A program made the position numbers and the translations under genes. Shown one piece after another: positions 9,969 to 18,335 of a DNA stretch of 64,000 nucleotides. The stretch is from NCBI RefSeq assembly GCF_001279775.1, contig NZ_LGDG01000001.1, positions 186,001 through 250,000 on the forward strand. Direction: 5' to 3'. The stretch comes from Streptomyces sp. MMG1533. GTDB lineage: Bacteria > Actinomycetota > Actinomycetes > Streptomycetales > Streptomycetaceae. Below the pieces are notes generated by a model, which saw nothing but the letters and a program-made list of their open reading frames with translations, was not told where the DNA came from and did no database searches. The stretch's first letter is position 1; the number at the start of each line of letters is the position of its first letter.

Positions 9969-11284
9969 GCGTGGAGACGGTACGGACCTGGGTCGGGCTG
10001 CCCGGCGCCGAGCCGCGGGAGCGGCACACGGACCTGGACGTGGCATCCGTCCCGGTCGGCGGCAAGCCGGTGGCCCCCACGGGCGTGGCCGTCTCCGAGG
10101 ACCGTATCGGCGTGATCGTGTCGGCATCCCGGCCCGACGCCGCCCGCTCGTTCTTCTCCCGCCTCGGCTCCCGTGCCGTCCGTACGCATTTCGGCACCGT
10201 CGCGGGTGTGGCCATCCTCGCCGTCCTCCTCTGGCGCCTCGGCACCGGCGTCTTTCTGGACGGTCTGCGCCGGATCGACGGTCCGACGCTCCTCGTGGGA
10301 CTCGGCATCGGCCTCGTCACCACCGTCTTCAGCGCCTGGCGCTGGCAGTTGGTGGCCCGTGGTCTGCGCATCCGGCTCCCGCTCGGCCCGGCCGTCGCCG
10401 ACTACTACCGTGCGCTGTTCCTGAACGCGGCCCTGCCCGGCGGCGTCCTGGGCGACGTGCACCGGGCGGTGCGGCACGGGCAGAGCGCGGGTGACGTGGG
10501 GCGCGGCGTCCGCTCGGTCGTCATCGAACGGGCCGCGGGGCAGCTCGCGTTGGCCGTCGTGGGGGCGGCCGTGCTGCTGACGATGCCGTCCCCGGTACTG
10601 GCCGACGCCCGGCACTTCGCGCCCCTGATCGTGTTCGCGGCCCTGGGCGCGCTCGCCGTCGTCGTGGCCCTCCGCATGAACCGGGCCCCCTCCCGCCGCG
10701 GACGGGCCCTGCGGGCGAGCCTCGGCGAGGCGCGCGAGGGGCTGCTGTCGCGCCGCAACCTGCCCGGCGTCGCCCTCTCCTCGACCGTCGTCCTCGCGGG
10801 CCACCTCGGGATGTTCGTCGTCGCCGCCCGCGTCGCCGGATCCGCCGCCTCGGCCGCGGTACTGCTGCCCATCGCGGTCCTCGCCCTGCTCGCCATGAGC
10901 CTTCCGCTGAACGTCGGCGGCTGGGGCCCTCGCGAGGGCGTCACCGCCTGGGCGTTCGGCGCCGCGGGACTGGGCGCGAGCAGCGGCCTCGCGGTCGCCG
11001 TCGTGTACGGGGTGCTGAGCTTCGTGGCGAGCCTGCCGGGCGTCCTCGTGCTCGTCGTCCGCTGGTACGCCGGTCTGCGCGCCGCGGCGGGAGACGACAC
11101 CGGGGCCCGGGCCGCCGCAGCGGACCCGGAACCCCGTCACGCGCCCACGGCCTACTCCGTCGGCCCGCTGCCGGTCAGCATCGAGAAATACGTGCCGAAG
11201 GATTCCGCCAGACTCGCAAGGAGCGCCTTCCCCTTTTCCGCGGAACCCAGCGAGGGCCGGCCGATGACACCCGAATCGGTATAG
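9965..11284 (+). CDS. Lysylphosphatidylglycerol synthase-type transmembrane protein (MprF/AglD flippase-like)
   Basis: A 439-residue polytopic membrane protein of the UPF0104/LPG_synthase_TM family. About 75 soluble residues precede roughly eight hydrophobic segments. The family signatures RWQLVARG, FLNAALPGGVLGD, VIERAAGQLAL and MSLPLNVGGWGPREG are visible. MprF relatives flip a lipid with an amino-acid head group, and AglD relatives act on polyprenyl-linked sugars. The partner soluble transferase domain of MprF is absent. It is coupled to the methyltransferase (ATGA). Its last 133 bp overlap the 3' end of the convergent creatininase gene, a long antisense overlap. A role in moving a modified lipid across the membrane is inferred. 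Confidence 0.78.
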   Translation: MSVETVRTWVGLPGAEPRERHTDLDVASVPVGGKPVAPTGVAVSEDRIGVIVSASRPDAARSFFSRLGSRAVRTHFGTVAGVAILAVLLWRLGTGVFLDGLRRIDGPTLLVGLGIGLVTTVFSAWRWQLVARGLRIRLPLGPAVADYYRALFLNAALPGGVLGDVHRAVRHGQSAGDVGRGVRSVVIERAAGQLALAVVGAAVLLTMPSPVLADARHFAPLIVFAALGALAVVVALRMNRAPSRRGRALRASLGEAREGLLSRRNLPGVALSSTVVLAGHLGMFVVAARVAGSAASAAVLLPIAVLALLAMSLPLNVGGWGPREGVTAWAFGAAGLGASSGLAVAVVYGVLSFVASLPGVLVLVVRWYAGLRAAAGDDTGARAAAADPEPRHAPTAYSVGPLPVSIEKYVPKDSARLARSAFPFSAEPSEGRPMTPESV

Positions 11285-11916
11285 CCGGACATACCGAGGG
11301 TCAAGAGATGGCGACGGTCGTCCGCGACGAAATCGGAGGTCTCATAGCCGGGCCGGACACATTCGGGATGAGTGTGCAGAAGAATGGAGGTCTCTATTTC
11401 CCCCGCGTGCATGTCGGTGAGCAGCGAGGTGGCCACCCCCGCCCGCTCCCGCGCCGCCTCCCAGTCCTCCGCGGCCGGGAAGAGCGCCATCCGCTCACCG
11501 CGTGCGGAGGATTCCTGAACGACGTTGCCCAGTACGTAGTTCCCGCCGTGCCCGTTGACCACCACCAGGGTGTCGACCCCGGACCGGCGAAGCGAAGCCG
11601 CTATGTCCCGTACCACCGCGTGAAGGGTGACGGAGGAGATGCTGACGGTTCCCGGCCAGGCCGCGTGCTCGTGCGAGCAGGAGATCGTCACCGGCGGGAG
11701 GAGGTGCACCGGGTACGCGGCGGCGATCTCCCGGGCGACGGCGCAGGCGACCAGCGTGTCGGTCGCCAGCGGAAGGTACGCACCGTGCTGCTCGAAGCTC
11801 CCGACGGGAAGGACGGCGACCTGCGTTGAGACGTCCGTCCCCCGTGTCCGTACGTCTTCCGTAGTGTCCGCCGGCACCAGACCGTACGCAGCCGACCGTA
11901 TTCCCGAACCACTCAT
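11152..11916 (-). CDS. Creatininase-family amidohydrolase, candidate formamidopyrimidine deformylase
   Basis: A 254-residue metal-dependent amidohydrolase. The metal-site signature is clear: E42 and H44 in GSFEQHG, D53 in LATDT, H123 in NGHGGN and E175 in HAGEIETS. Creatininase relatives include archaeal ArfB, which removes formate from FAPy, the product of an arrested GTP cyclohydrolase reaction. The divergent neighbour 38 bp away is a GTP cyclohydrolase II with the residue change that makes FAPy, so deformylation of FAPy to the diamino-pyrimidine is the best guess. Other creatininase-family roles (creatinine hydrolysis, MftE peptidase) have no supporting context here. Confidence 0.75.
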   Translation of the reverse strand: MSGSGIRSAAYGLVPADTTEDVRTRGTDVSTQVAVLPVGSFEQHGAYLPLATDTLVACAVAREIAAAYPVHLLPPVTISCSHEHAAWPGTVSISSVTLHAVVRDIAASLRRSGVDTLVVVNGHGGNYVLGNVVQESSARGERMALFPAAEDWEAARERAGVATSLLTDMHAGEIETSILLHTHPECVRPGYETSDFVADDRRHLLTLGMSGYTDSGVIGRPSLGSAEKGKALLASLAESFGTYFSMLTGSGPTE

Positions 11917-11954
11917 CTTTTCACGGCCTTTCGTCTCTGCTTAGGAACCAGATC

Positions 11955-12614
11955 ATGACAGAAAAAATTGGCGTGCTCGGCAAGAAGTCGCCACAGCGCA
12001 CCGGGGTGGAACGCGTGGTGAATGCCCCGCTGCCCACCGTGTACGGGAAATTCCAGGCGGTCGGCTACCTCGATCACGACCGCGGTGACGAACAAGTGGC
12101 CCTGGTCTACGGTGAGATCGGTACGGACGACGTCCTGACCCGGTTGCATTCCGAGTGCCTGACCGGTGACGCCTTCGGCTCCCAGCACTGCGAGTGCGGC
12201 GACCAGCTCGCCTCCGCGCTGCGTGCGGTCGTCGCCGAGGGCCGCGGCGTCGTCGTCTACCTCAGGGGGCATGAAGGCCGGGGCATCGGCCTGCTCGGCA
12301 AGCTGCGGGCGATGGCGCTGCAGGCGGAGGGCCTGGACACCGTCGAGGCGAACCTGGCGCTCGGCCTGCCGGTGGACGCCCGCGACTACGGCGTCGCCGC
12401 CGAGATCCTGCACGACCTGGGCGTGAACTCCGTACGACTGATGTCGAACAACCCGCGCAAGCGCGAGGCGCTGGTGCGGCACGGCATCCAGGTGGCCGAG
12501 ACGGTGCCGCTGCTGATCCCGCCGTGCGAGAACAACATCACCTATCTCCGCACGAAGCGGGAGCGGCTGGACCACCATCTGCCCCATCTGGACGCCGTGG
12601 CGCACCTGTCCTGA
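11955..12614 (+). CDS. ribA: GTP cyclohydrolase II, Met120 (FAPy-forming) type
   Basis: A 219-residue protein covering the whole GCH II domain without the DHBP-synthase half found in bifunctional riboflavin enzymes. Zinc ligands C68, C79 and C81 lie in HSECLTGDAFGSQHCECGDQ, and LRGHEGRGIGL (103-113) forms the catalytic loop. Where riboflavin-type enzymes have a conserved Tyr (KIRAYALQ in E. coli), this one has Met120 (KLRAMALQ). In S. coelicolor, the homologue with Met at this position was reported to hydrolyse GTP only as far as the formylated pyrimidine FAPy. It is therefore probably not the riboflavin enzyme. The ATG at 11955 has AGGAA upstream and shares a 38-bp divergent promoter gap with the creatininase gene. 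Confidence 0.9.
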   Translation: MTEKIGVLGKKSPQRTGVERVVNAPLPTVYGKFQAVGYLDHDRGDEQVALVYGEIGTDDVLTRLHSECLTGDAFGSQHCECGDQLASALRAVVAEGRGVVVYLRGHEGRGIGLLGKLRAMALQAEGLDTVEANLALGLPVDARDYGVAAEILHDLGVNSVRLMSNNPRKREALVRHGIQVAETVPLLIPPCENNITYLRTKRERLDHHLPHLDAVAHLS

Positions 12615-12647
12615 TTCCCGGGCGGCGAGGCGGGACAGGAAGAGGGC

Positions 12648-13625
12648 ATGACCGACGACGTCTTCTTCCTCTCCGGGGAACAAGTGGCGCGCCTCCTCGA
12701 CGCCGACACGGCGATCGCCTCGCAGCGCGCGGCCTTCACCGCGCTCGGCGCGGGCGGCGTCGACCTGCCCGGGAAGATCATGCATCCCAGCCGCTTCGAC
12801 GACAGCGTCGTCTTCGCGTACGTCTCCCGGCTGTCGGCGGACACCGGGGCGGTCGCGAAGTTCGGCAGCGTCAACCCGGGCAACGCGGCGGCCGGGCTGC
12901 CGACCTTGCATGCCGTCGTCACCGTCCTCGACCCGGTGACGGGCCGCCTGGCCGCCGTCATGGACGGCACGGCGGTGACGACCCTGCGCACGGCCGCGGC
13001 GAGCGCCGTCGCCGTCGACGCGCTGGCCGGCCCCGACGCCGCCGACCTGGCCGTCCTCGGCTCGGGCACCCAGGCCCTCGCCCATGTGCGGGCGATCGCC
13101 CGGGTGCGTGAGCTGAAGTCCGTACGGCTGTGGAGCCCGACCCCGCGGCACCGCGCCCGCGCCGCCGAGACCCTTGCCGCCGAAGGCCTGCCCGTCGAAC
13201 CGGCGGACAGCGCGGAGGCGGCCGTGCGCGGGGCGTCGCTGGTCGCGGCCTGCACGCTCAGCACCACTCCCGTGGTGCGCGGGCAGTGGCTGGACCCGGG
13301 CTGCACGGTCGTCAGCGTGGGGTCGTTCGAGCCCGGCCGCCGCGAGGTGGACGCCGAGGTCGTACGACGGGCCATGGCTCTCGGAGCCGTCGTCGTGGAC
13401 GACCCCGAGACCGCGGCCGGGCACGCGGGACCGGTCGTGGACGCCTTGGGGGAGGGGCTGTTGACCCGCGACGACCTGGTCTCGCTGGGCGAGGTGCTCA
13501 CCGGGAGGCGCACCGCCCGGACCACGCCCGAGGGCATCGTCTACTACAACAGCGTCGGTCTCGGCATCCAGGACGCGGCCGCCGCCTGGGCCGTGGTCGA
13601 GGCGGCGAAGGGGGAGCGGCGATGA
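12648..13625 (+). CDS. Ornithine cyclodeaminase/mu-crystallin family NAD(P)-dependent protein
   Basis: A 325-residue protein of the OCD/mu-crystallin family. The Rossmann motif VLGSGTQALAH lies near residues 126-136, with FAYVSRLSADTGAVAKFGSVNPGN and MDGTAVTTLRTAAAS earlier, both family hallmarks. Members include lysine or ornithine cyclodeaminases, ketimine reductases that form pipecolate or proline, and alanine dehydrogenases. The start is ATG 12648 with GGAAGAGG upstream, 33 bp after ribA. It overlaps the FAD oxidoreductase by 4 nt. The saccharopine-type neighbours make a cyclic imine (piperideine-carboxylate) reductase or lysine cyclodeaminase attractive. Confidence 0.82.
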   Translation: MTDDVFFLSGEQVARLLDADTAIASQRAAFTALGAGGVDLPGKIMHPSRFDDSVVFAYVSRLSADTGAVAKFGSVNPGNAAAGLPTLHAVVTVLDPVTGRLAAVMDGTAVTTLRTAAASAVAVDALAGPDAADLAVLGSGTQALAHVRAIARVRELKSVRLWSPTPRHRARAAETLAAEGLPVEPADSAEAAVRGASLVAACTLSTTPVVRGQWLDPGCTVVSVGSFEPGRREVDAEVVRRAMALGAVVVDDPETAAGHAGPVVDALGEGLLTRDDLVSLGEVLTGRRTARTTPEGIVYYNSVGLGIQDAAAAWAVVEAAKGERR

Positions 13626-14767
13626 CCATGCGTGCCGGTGTCGTCGTGGTCGGCGGCGGGGTGATGGGCACGAGCATCGCCTGTCACCTGGCCCGTGCGG
13701 GCGTACGGGACGTGGTGCTCGTCGAGCGGGACGAGCTCGCCTGCGGATCCACCTCGAAGGCGGCGGGCGGGGTGCGGGCGCAGTTCTCCGACGAGCTCAA
13801 CATCCAGCTCGGAGCGCGCAGTCTGGAGGCGTTCGCCCGCTTCGAGGAGGACCCGGGGTACGACATCGGGCTGCACCGGGTCGGCTACCTGTTCCTGCTG
13901 TCGACGCCCGAGGACGTCGCCTCCTTCGAGGCGGGCGTACGACTGCAGAACTCCCTCGGCGTGCCCAGCCGCATGATCGACCCCGCCGAGGCCCGGCGGC
14001 TCTCCCCGCTGATCGGCACCGACGGACTGCTCGCGGCGGCCTTCTCGCCCGACGACGGCCACTGCACGCCCGAGGCGGTCGTCCACGGCTACGCGGCCGC
14101 CGCCCGCCGCCATGGCGCGACGATCCTGCGGCACTGCGAACTCACCGGCATCGAACTGCACGGCGACGACATCACGGCCGTCACGACCGGCAGGGGCCGG
14201 ATCGCCACCGACACGGTGATCTGCGCGGCCGGCCCCTGGTCGCGGGCGGTAGGCGCGATGGCCGGCGTGGACCTGCCGGTGGAGCCGCTGCGCCGCCAGA
14301 TCGCGGTCACCGAACCGGTCGAGGGCCTGCCGCCCGACCTCCCCATGACCATCGACTTCACCACCAGCCTCTACTTCCACACCGAGGGCCCCGGCCTCCT
14401 CGTCGGCATGTCCGACCCCGACGAGCGGCCCGGCTTCGCCACCGACACCCACGACCGCTGGATACCCCGCCTCGGCGCGGCCATGGAGCAGCGCGCCCCC
14501 GCCCTCCTCGACCTGCGCCGCACCGGCGGCTGGGCGGGCCTGTACGAACTCACCCCGGACCACAACGCCCTGATCGGCGAGGCGACTTCAGTATCCCGTT
14601 TTCTGTATGCAACCGGCTTCTCCGGGCACGGCTTCCTCCAAGGACCTGCCGTCGGCGAGGTCGTCCGAGACCTGTACCTGGGCCGCGTACCCTTCGTGGA
14701 CGTCAGCCCGTTGAGCGTCGGCCGGTTCGCGGCCGACGCCCTGCGCCCGGAGGCCAACCGCGTATGA
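13622..14767 (+). CDS. FAD-dependent amino acid/sarcosine oxidase-type oxidoreductase (DAO family)
   Basis: A 381-residue flavoprotein. The N-terminal dinucleotide fold VVVGGGVMGTSIACHLARAG is at residues 7-26, and the second conserved site STSKAAGGVRAQFSDELN follows. The C-terminal FAD-contacting stretch reads TGFSGHGFLQGPAVGEVV. The family (SoxB, glycine oxidase, DadA) oxidises secondary or primary amines to imines; fungal Fap2 is a member that oxidises saccharopine. The two downstream genes are saccharopine-dehydrogenase-like, so saccharopine or another N-carboxyalkyl amino acid is a reasonable substrate, though unproven. Coupled to both neighbours by ATGA overlaps. Confidence 0.82.
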   Translation: MTMRAGVVVVGGGVMGTSIACHLARAGVRDVVLVERDELACGSTSKAAGGVRAQFSDELNIQLGARSLEAFARFEEDPGYDIGLHRVGYLFLLSTPEDVASFEAGVRLQNSLGVPSRMIDPAEARRLSPLIGTDGLLAAAFSPDDGHCTPEAVVHGYAAAARRHGATILRHCELTGIELHGDDITAVTTGRGRIATDTVICAAGPWSRAVGAMAGVDLPVEPLRRQIAVTEPVEGLPPDLPMTIDFTTSLYFHTEGPGLLVGMSDPDERPGFATDTHDRWIPRLGAAMEQRAPALLDLRRTGGWAGLYELTPDHNALIGEATSVSRFLYATGFSGHGFLQGPAVGEVVRDLYLGRVPFVDVSPLSVGRFAADALRPEANRV

Positions 14768-15825
14768 CCGAGCTCCACCTGTGGCTGCGCCACGAGGTCC
14801 GCACCACCGAGCGGCGCACGCCCATCGTGCCGTCCGACGCGCGCCGGCTCGTCGACAGCGGAGTGACCCTCACCGTCGAGGAGTCCTGGCAGCGGATCTT
14901 CCCCGTCGAGGAGTACGCGGCAGCCGGCTGCCGGGTCGCGCCCACGGGCTCGTGGGTGTCGGCACCCGCCGACGCCGTGATCCTCGGCCTGAAGGAACTC
15001 CCGGACGAGCCCGCCGAACTGCCCCACCGTCACATCTTCTTCGGGCACGCCTACAAGCGGCAGCCGGGAGCGGCCGATCTGCTCCGGCGGTTCGTCCGCG
15101 GGGGAGGGGCACTGCTCGACCTCGAATACCTCGTGGACGACAACGGACGGCGGCTCGCCGCCTTCGGGTACTGGGCCGGCTACCTGGGCGCCGCCCTGGC
15201 CGTCCTCCAGCACCGGGGAAGGCTCGCCGCGCCCCTGACGCCCACCGACAAGGAGGCACTGGACGAGACGCTGCGCCCGGTGGCCGGCGACGAGGAGTTC
15301 AGCGCCCTGGTGATCGGGGCGCTCGGCCGCAGCGGGCGTGGCGCACGCGTCGCCTTCCACACGGCCGGGGTCGAACCCACCTGCTGGGACCTCGACGAGA
15401 CCCGCGACCTGGACCGGGGGGCCCTGCTCGGCCATGACGTGATGGTGAACGCCGTCCTCGCCACCACCCCCGTCCCGCCCTTCCTCCGCGACACGGACCT
15501 CGACGACCCCGCCCGCCGCCTGCGCACGCTGTGCGACGTCACCTGCGACGTGGGCTCGCCCCTGAACGTCCTGCCGGTCTACGACCGCACCACCGACTGG
15601 ACCGACCCCGCCCGCCGGCTGCGCGCGGAGCCGCCGCTGGACCTGATCGCCATCGACAACCTGCCGTCCCTGTTGCCGAAGGAGTCCGGCACCGACTTCT
15701 CGGCCGCCCTGCTGCCCCAGCTCCTCGACTTCGGTGTGAGCGGGCCGTGGGGGCGCTGTCTGGACCGGTTCCATCAGGCCTGCCGTGAACTCGGCATCGT
15801 AGAAGGGCAGTCGTGTGATGTCTGA
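14764..15825 (+). CDS. Saccharopine dehydrogenase-like protein, LYS1 type
   Basis: A 353-residue protein of the alanine-dehydrogenase/transhydrogenase fold used by the lysine-forming saccharopine dehydrogenase (LYS1). The opening LWLRHEVRTTERRTPIVPSDARRLVDSG is typical of that family, as are FFGHAYKRQPGAADLLRRF and the YLVDDNGRRLAAFGYWAGYLGAA segment. The C-terminal IDNLPSLLPKESGTDFS matches the LYS1 substrate-closing region. Yeast LYS1 is about 373 residues, so this is full length. It would reductively couple lysine with an oxoacid or run in reverse. It overlaps both neighbours and the next gene completes the bifunctional AASS-like pair. Confidence 0.82.
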   Translation: MTELHLWLRHEVRTTERRTPIVPSDARRLVDSGVTLTVEESWQRIFPVEEYAAAGCRVAPTGSWVSAPADAVILGLKELPDEPAELPHRHIFFGHAYKRQPGAADLLRRFVRGGGALLDLEYLVDDNGRRLAAFGYWAGYLGAALAVLQHRGRLAAPLTPTDKEALDETLRPVAGDEEFSALVIGALGRSGRGARVAFHTAGVEPTCWDLDETRDLDRGALLGHDVMVNAVLATTPVPPFLRDTDLDDPARRLRTLCDVTCDVGSPLNVLPVYDRTTDWTDPARRLRAEPPLDLIAIDNLPSLLPKESGTDFSAALLPQLLDFGVSGPWGRCLDRFHQACRELGIVEGQSCDV

Positions 15826-16972
15826 GGTGGTTCCCGCGAGCGGCACCGTCCACTGGATCGGCGCCGGACTGTCCACCGGCAGCGGTCTGGCCGTGCTGTG
15901 CGAGGCGGCCGAGCGGGTACGGCTGTGGCACCGCACGGAGGAACGCGCTGCCGAGGCCCTCGACGGGCTCGGCCTCGCCTCCCGCGCCGAGCCCCGCGCC
16001 TACACGCCGGACGCGCTCGCGGCCGACCTCGCTGCGGGGGACGTCGTCGTGTCGATGCTGCCCGCTCCCGAGCACGCCGCACTGCTGGCCCTGTGCGTAC
16101 GCGAGCGGGCACACTTCGCCTGCTCCAGCTATGTGTCCGACGCGGTGCTGGAGCAGGTGCCCGCGGCCGCGCGGGCCGGGATCGTCGTCCTCACCGAGGC
16201 AGGCCTCGACCCGGGCATCGACCACCTCTTCGCGCACAGCCTCGTCGGCCGCGCCCGGGAGGCGATCGGCGACGGCACGCCGGCCTCCTACAGTCTCACC
16301 TCCTACTGCGGCGGCGTCCCCGCCGTCCCGAACGACTTCCGATACCGCTTCAGTTGGGCCCCCGCAGGCGTCCTCAACGCCCTGCGCTCGCCCGCCCGTT
16401 ACCTCGAGGACGGCGCCGAGACCACCGCCGACCGGCCCTGGGAGGCGACCCGGCGGCATGTCGTCGACGGCGAGACCTTCGAGGCCTATCCCAACCGCGA
16501 CAGTGTCCCCTTCGTCGAGCAGTACGGTCTGCCGCCGGCCTGGAAGCCGCGTACCTTCGTCCGCGGCACCCTGCGTCTGGACGGCTGGCTGCGTGCCTGG
16601 GACGGCGTCTTCGCCGAGCTGCGGACCGGCGACGACGACCGGATCGCCGCCCTGGCCCAGGAGTTGGCCGCGAAGTACCCGACCACCGACGCCGACCGCG
16701 ACCGGGTCGTTCTCGCGGTGTCGCTGGATGTGCGGGGCGGGGCCGGACAGGAGTGGTCGGGCGGCTACCTCCTGGACCTCGTGGGTGACGAGGCGGAGAG
16801 CGCGATGGCCCGCTGTGTCTCCCGCCCCCTCGCGCTCGGCGTCCGGCACATCCTGGACGGCTCCCTGCCGGCGGGCCTCAGCCGCGCGGCCGAGACGGCG
16901 GCCCGCTCCCAGGAGTGGCTGGGCGAACTGGCCCGGGAAGGCGTCCACTTCACGCTGCGGGTCGAGCAGTAG
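15818..16972 (+). CDS. Saccharopine dehydrogenase-like protein, LYS9 type
   Basis: A 384-residue member of the Sacchrp_dh_NADP/Sacchrp_dh_C families. The N-terminus IGAGLSTGSGLAVLCEAAERVRLWHR resembles a Rossmann start, SMLPAPEHAALLALC and SSYVSDAVLEQ follow, and LTEAGLDPGIDHLFAHSLV is the strongly conserved family block. The C-terminal domain includes the SYCGGVPAV motif. ATG 15818 is preferred over the adjacent GTG 15815 because AAGGG lies about 10 nt upstream. It ends the four-gene run. The natural substrate may be saccharopine or a related opine-like compound. Confidence 0.82.
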   Translation: MSEVVPASGTVHWIGAGLSTGSGLAVLCEAAERVRLWHRTEERAAEALDGLGLASRAEPRAYTPDALAADLAAGDVVVSMLPAPEHAALLALCVRERAHFACSSYVSDAVLEQVPAAARAGIVVLTEAGLDPGIDHLFAHSLVGRAREAIGDGTPASYSLTSYCGGVPAVPNDFRYRFSWAPAGVLNALRSPARYLEDGAETTADRPWEATRRHVVDGETFEAYPNRDSVPFVEQYGLPPAWKPRTFVRGTLRLDGWLRAWDGVFAELRTGDDDRIAALAQELAAKYPTTDADRDRVVLAVSLDVRGGAGQEWSGGYLLDLVGDEAESAMARCVSRPLALGVRHILDGSLPAGLSRAAETAARSQEWLGELAREGVHFTLRVEQ

Positions 16973-17039
16973 GCAGGCCCGGCGAACCGCGAAATGTGGC
17001 CGACCAGGATGTCCGTGAGGAGCGCGGCACGCGACAGCC
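16973..17039. other. Convergent intergenic gap
   Basis: This 67-bp gap separates the rightward saccharopine set from the leftward serine hydrolase. I see no strong hairpin; any terminator here is not obvious by eye. Confidence 0.4.
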
Positions 17040-18269
17040 CTAGTCGGTGACCGCCTCGTGCACCAGCCGCTTGAGGTCCGGGAAGATCGTGTGCGAGCTC
17101 TTCGGCCGCACCTGCGTCATGAACTGCACGGACAGGTCCCGGCTCGGGTCGACCCAGAACGTCGTGGTCGCGACGCCGCTCCAGCCGTACGTCCCGAGCC
17201 CCGAGGGTGCCTGCGTGCGGGCCGGGTCGATCACCACGGAGACGCTGAGGCCGAAGCCGACGCCGTCGTTTCCGGGTTCGTCGTGTGCGGGGCGGCTGCC
17301 GAAGGCACGCAGGTCGGCGCCGCCGGGGAGGTGGTTGGACGTCATCAGGTCGACCGTCTCGGGGGCGAGGAGGCGGGTGCCGTCGAGTTCGCCGCGGCGG
17401 CGCAGCAGTTCGGCGAAGCGGTGGATGTCGTGGGCGGAGGCGACCATCCCGCCACTGCCCGACAGGAAGCGCGGGCGGCCGTGCAGCGGGAGGCCGGGGA
17501 TCGGCTCGATGCCACCGCCGTCCGCGTCGCCGTACAACTCGGAGAGTCTCGTGGCCTGTTCGTCGGTGACGCGGAAACCGGCGTCGGTCATCTTGAGCGG
17601 GCCGAAGATCCGCTCGGCGAAGAACGTGTCCAGCGGCTGCCCCGACACCACCTCGATGATCCGGCCCAGCACGTTGGAGGCGACGGAGTAGTTCCACTGC
17701 GTGCCCGGTTCGAACTGCAGCGGCAGGCTCGCGTACACGTCGGTCGTCTCGGCCAGGTTCGAGCCCGGCACCACCGACGACTCCAGACCGGCCTCGCGGT
17801 AGAGGGCGTCGACGGGGTGCGTGTGGTAGAAGGCGAAGGTCAGGCCGGAGGTGTGGGTCATCAGGTGCCGCACCCGTATCGGACCGTCGGCAGGGCGGGT
17901 CACGGTGTCGGCGCCGGAGCCGCTCACGTACACCCGGGGCTCGGCGAAGGCGGGAAGGTGCCGGTCGACCGGGTCGTCCAGCGACAGGCGCCCCTCCTCC
18001 ACCAGGATCAGCGCGGCGACCGCGGTGACCGGCTTGGTCATGGAGTAGATCCGCCACAGGGTGTCGGCCTCGACGGGCAGCCCGGCCGCGATGTCGCGGC
18101 GGCCGTGCGTCGTGAGGTGGGCGACGCGCCCGCCGCGGGAGACGGCCACGAGGTAGCCGGGCAGCCGGCCCTCGTCGACATAGTGGGCGAAGTGCTGGTC
18201 GAGTCGGTCCAGCGCCTTCGCGTCCAGCCCGACCTCACCCGGGTCCACCTCTTGTCGCAGCAGTGCCAT
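17040..18269 (-). CDS. Class C beta-lactamase-fold serine hydrolase
   Basis: A 409-residue penicillin-binding/esterase-type serine hydrolase. The nucleophile motif SxxK is SMTK (S76, K79), the second motif is a YSV tyrosine near residue 190 (WNYSVASN), and the third, usually KTG, reads GWSGVATT. No signal peptide is visible, so it probably acts inside the cell, like the EstB and LovD-type esterases of the family. The start at 18269 is supported by GGAGGA on the minus strand. It stands alone between a convergent operon and an MFS gene. The substrate is unknown; antibiotic hydrolysis is unlikely without secretion. Confidence 0.85.
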   Translation of the reverse strand: MALLRQEVDPGEVGLDAKALDRLDQHFAHYVDEGRLPGYLVAVSRGGRVAHLTTHGRRDIAAGLPVEADTLWRIYSMTKPVTAVAALILVEEGRLSLDDPVDRHLPAFAEPRVYVSGSGADTVTRPADGPIRVRHLMTHTSGLTFAFYHTHPVDALYREAGLESSVVPGSNLAETTDVYASLPLQFEPGTQWNYSVASNVLGRIIEVVSGQPLDTFFAERIFGPLKMTDAGFRVTDEQATRLSELYGDADGGGIEPIPGLPLHGRPRFLSGSGGMVASAHDIHRFAELLRRRGELDGTRLLAPETVDLMTSNHLPGGADLRAFGSRPAHDEPGNDGVGFGLSVSVVIDPARTQAPSGLGTYGWSGVATTTFWVDPSRDLSVQFMTQVRPKSSHTIFPDLKRLVHEAVTD

Positions 18270-18335
18270 CGTTCTCCTCCGTCGCGTTCGTCGAGGTGCG
18301 ATCCGGCAAATACCCCGCCGGAACGACCTCAGACA

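Noticed and set aside
13130..14767. A fused protein joining the cyclodeaminase region to the FAD oxidoreductase
   Set aside because: The first part is an out-of-frame shadow of the cyclodeaminase gene. The ATGA overlap at 13622 gives the proper start.
17040..18269. Secreted beta-lactamase resistance gene
   Set aside because: It has SxxK and YSV motifs but no signal peptide and no KTG triad, so a cytoplasmic esterase-like role is more likely.
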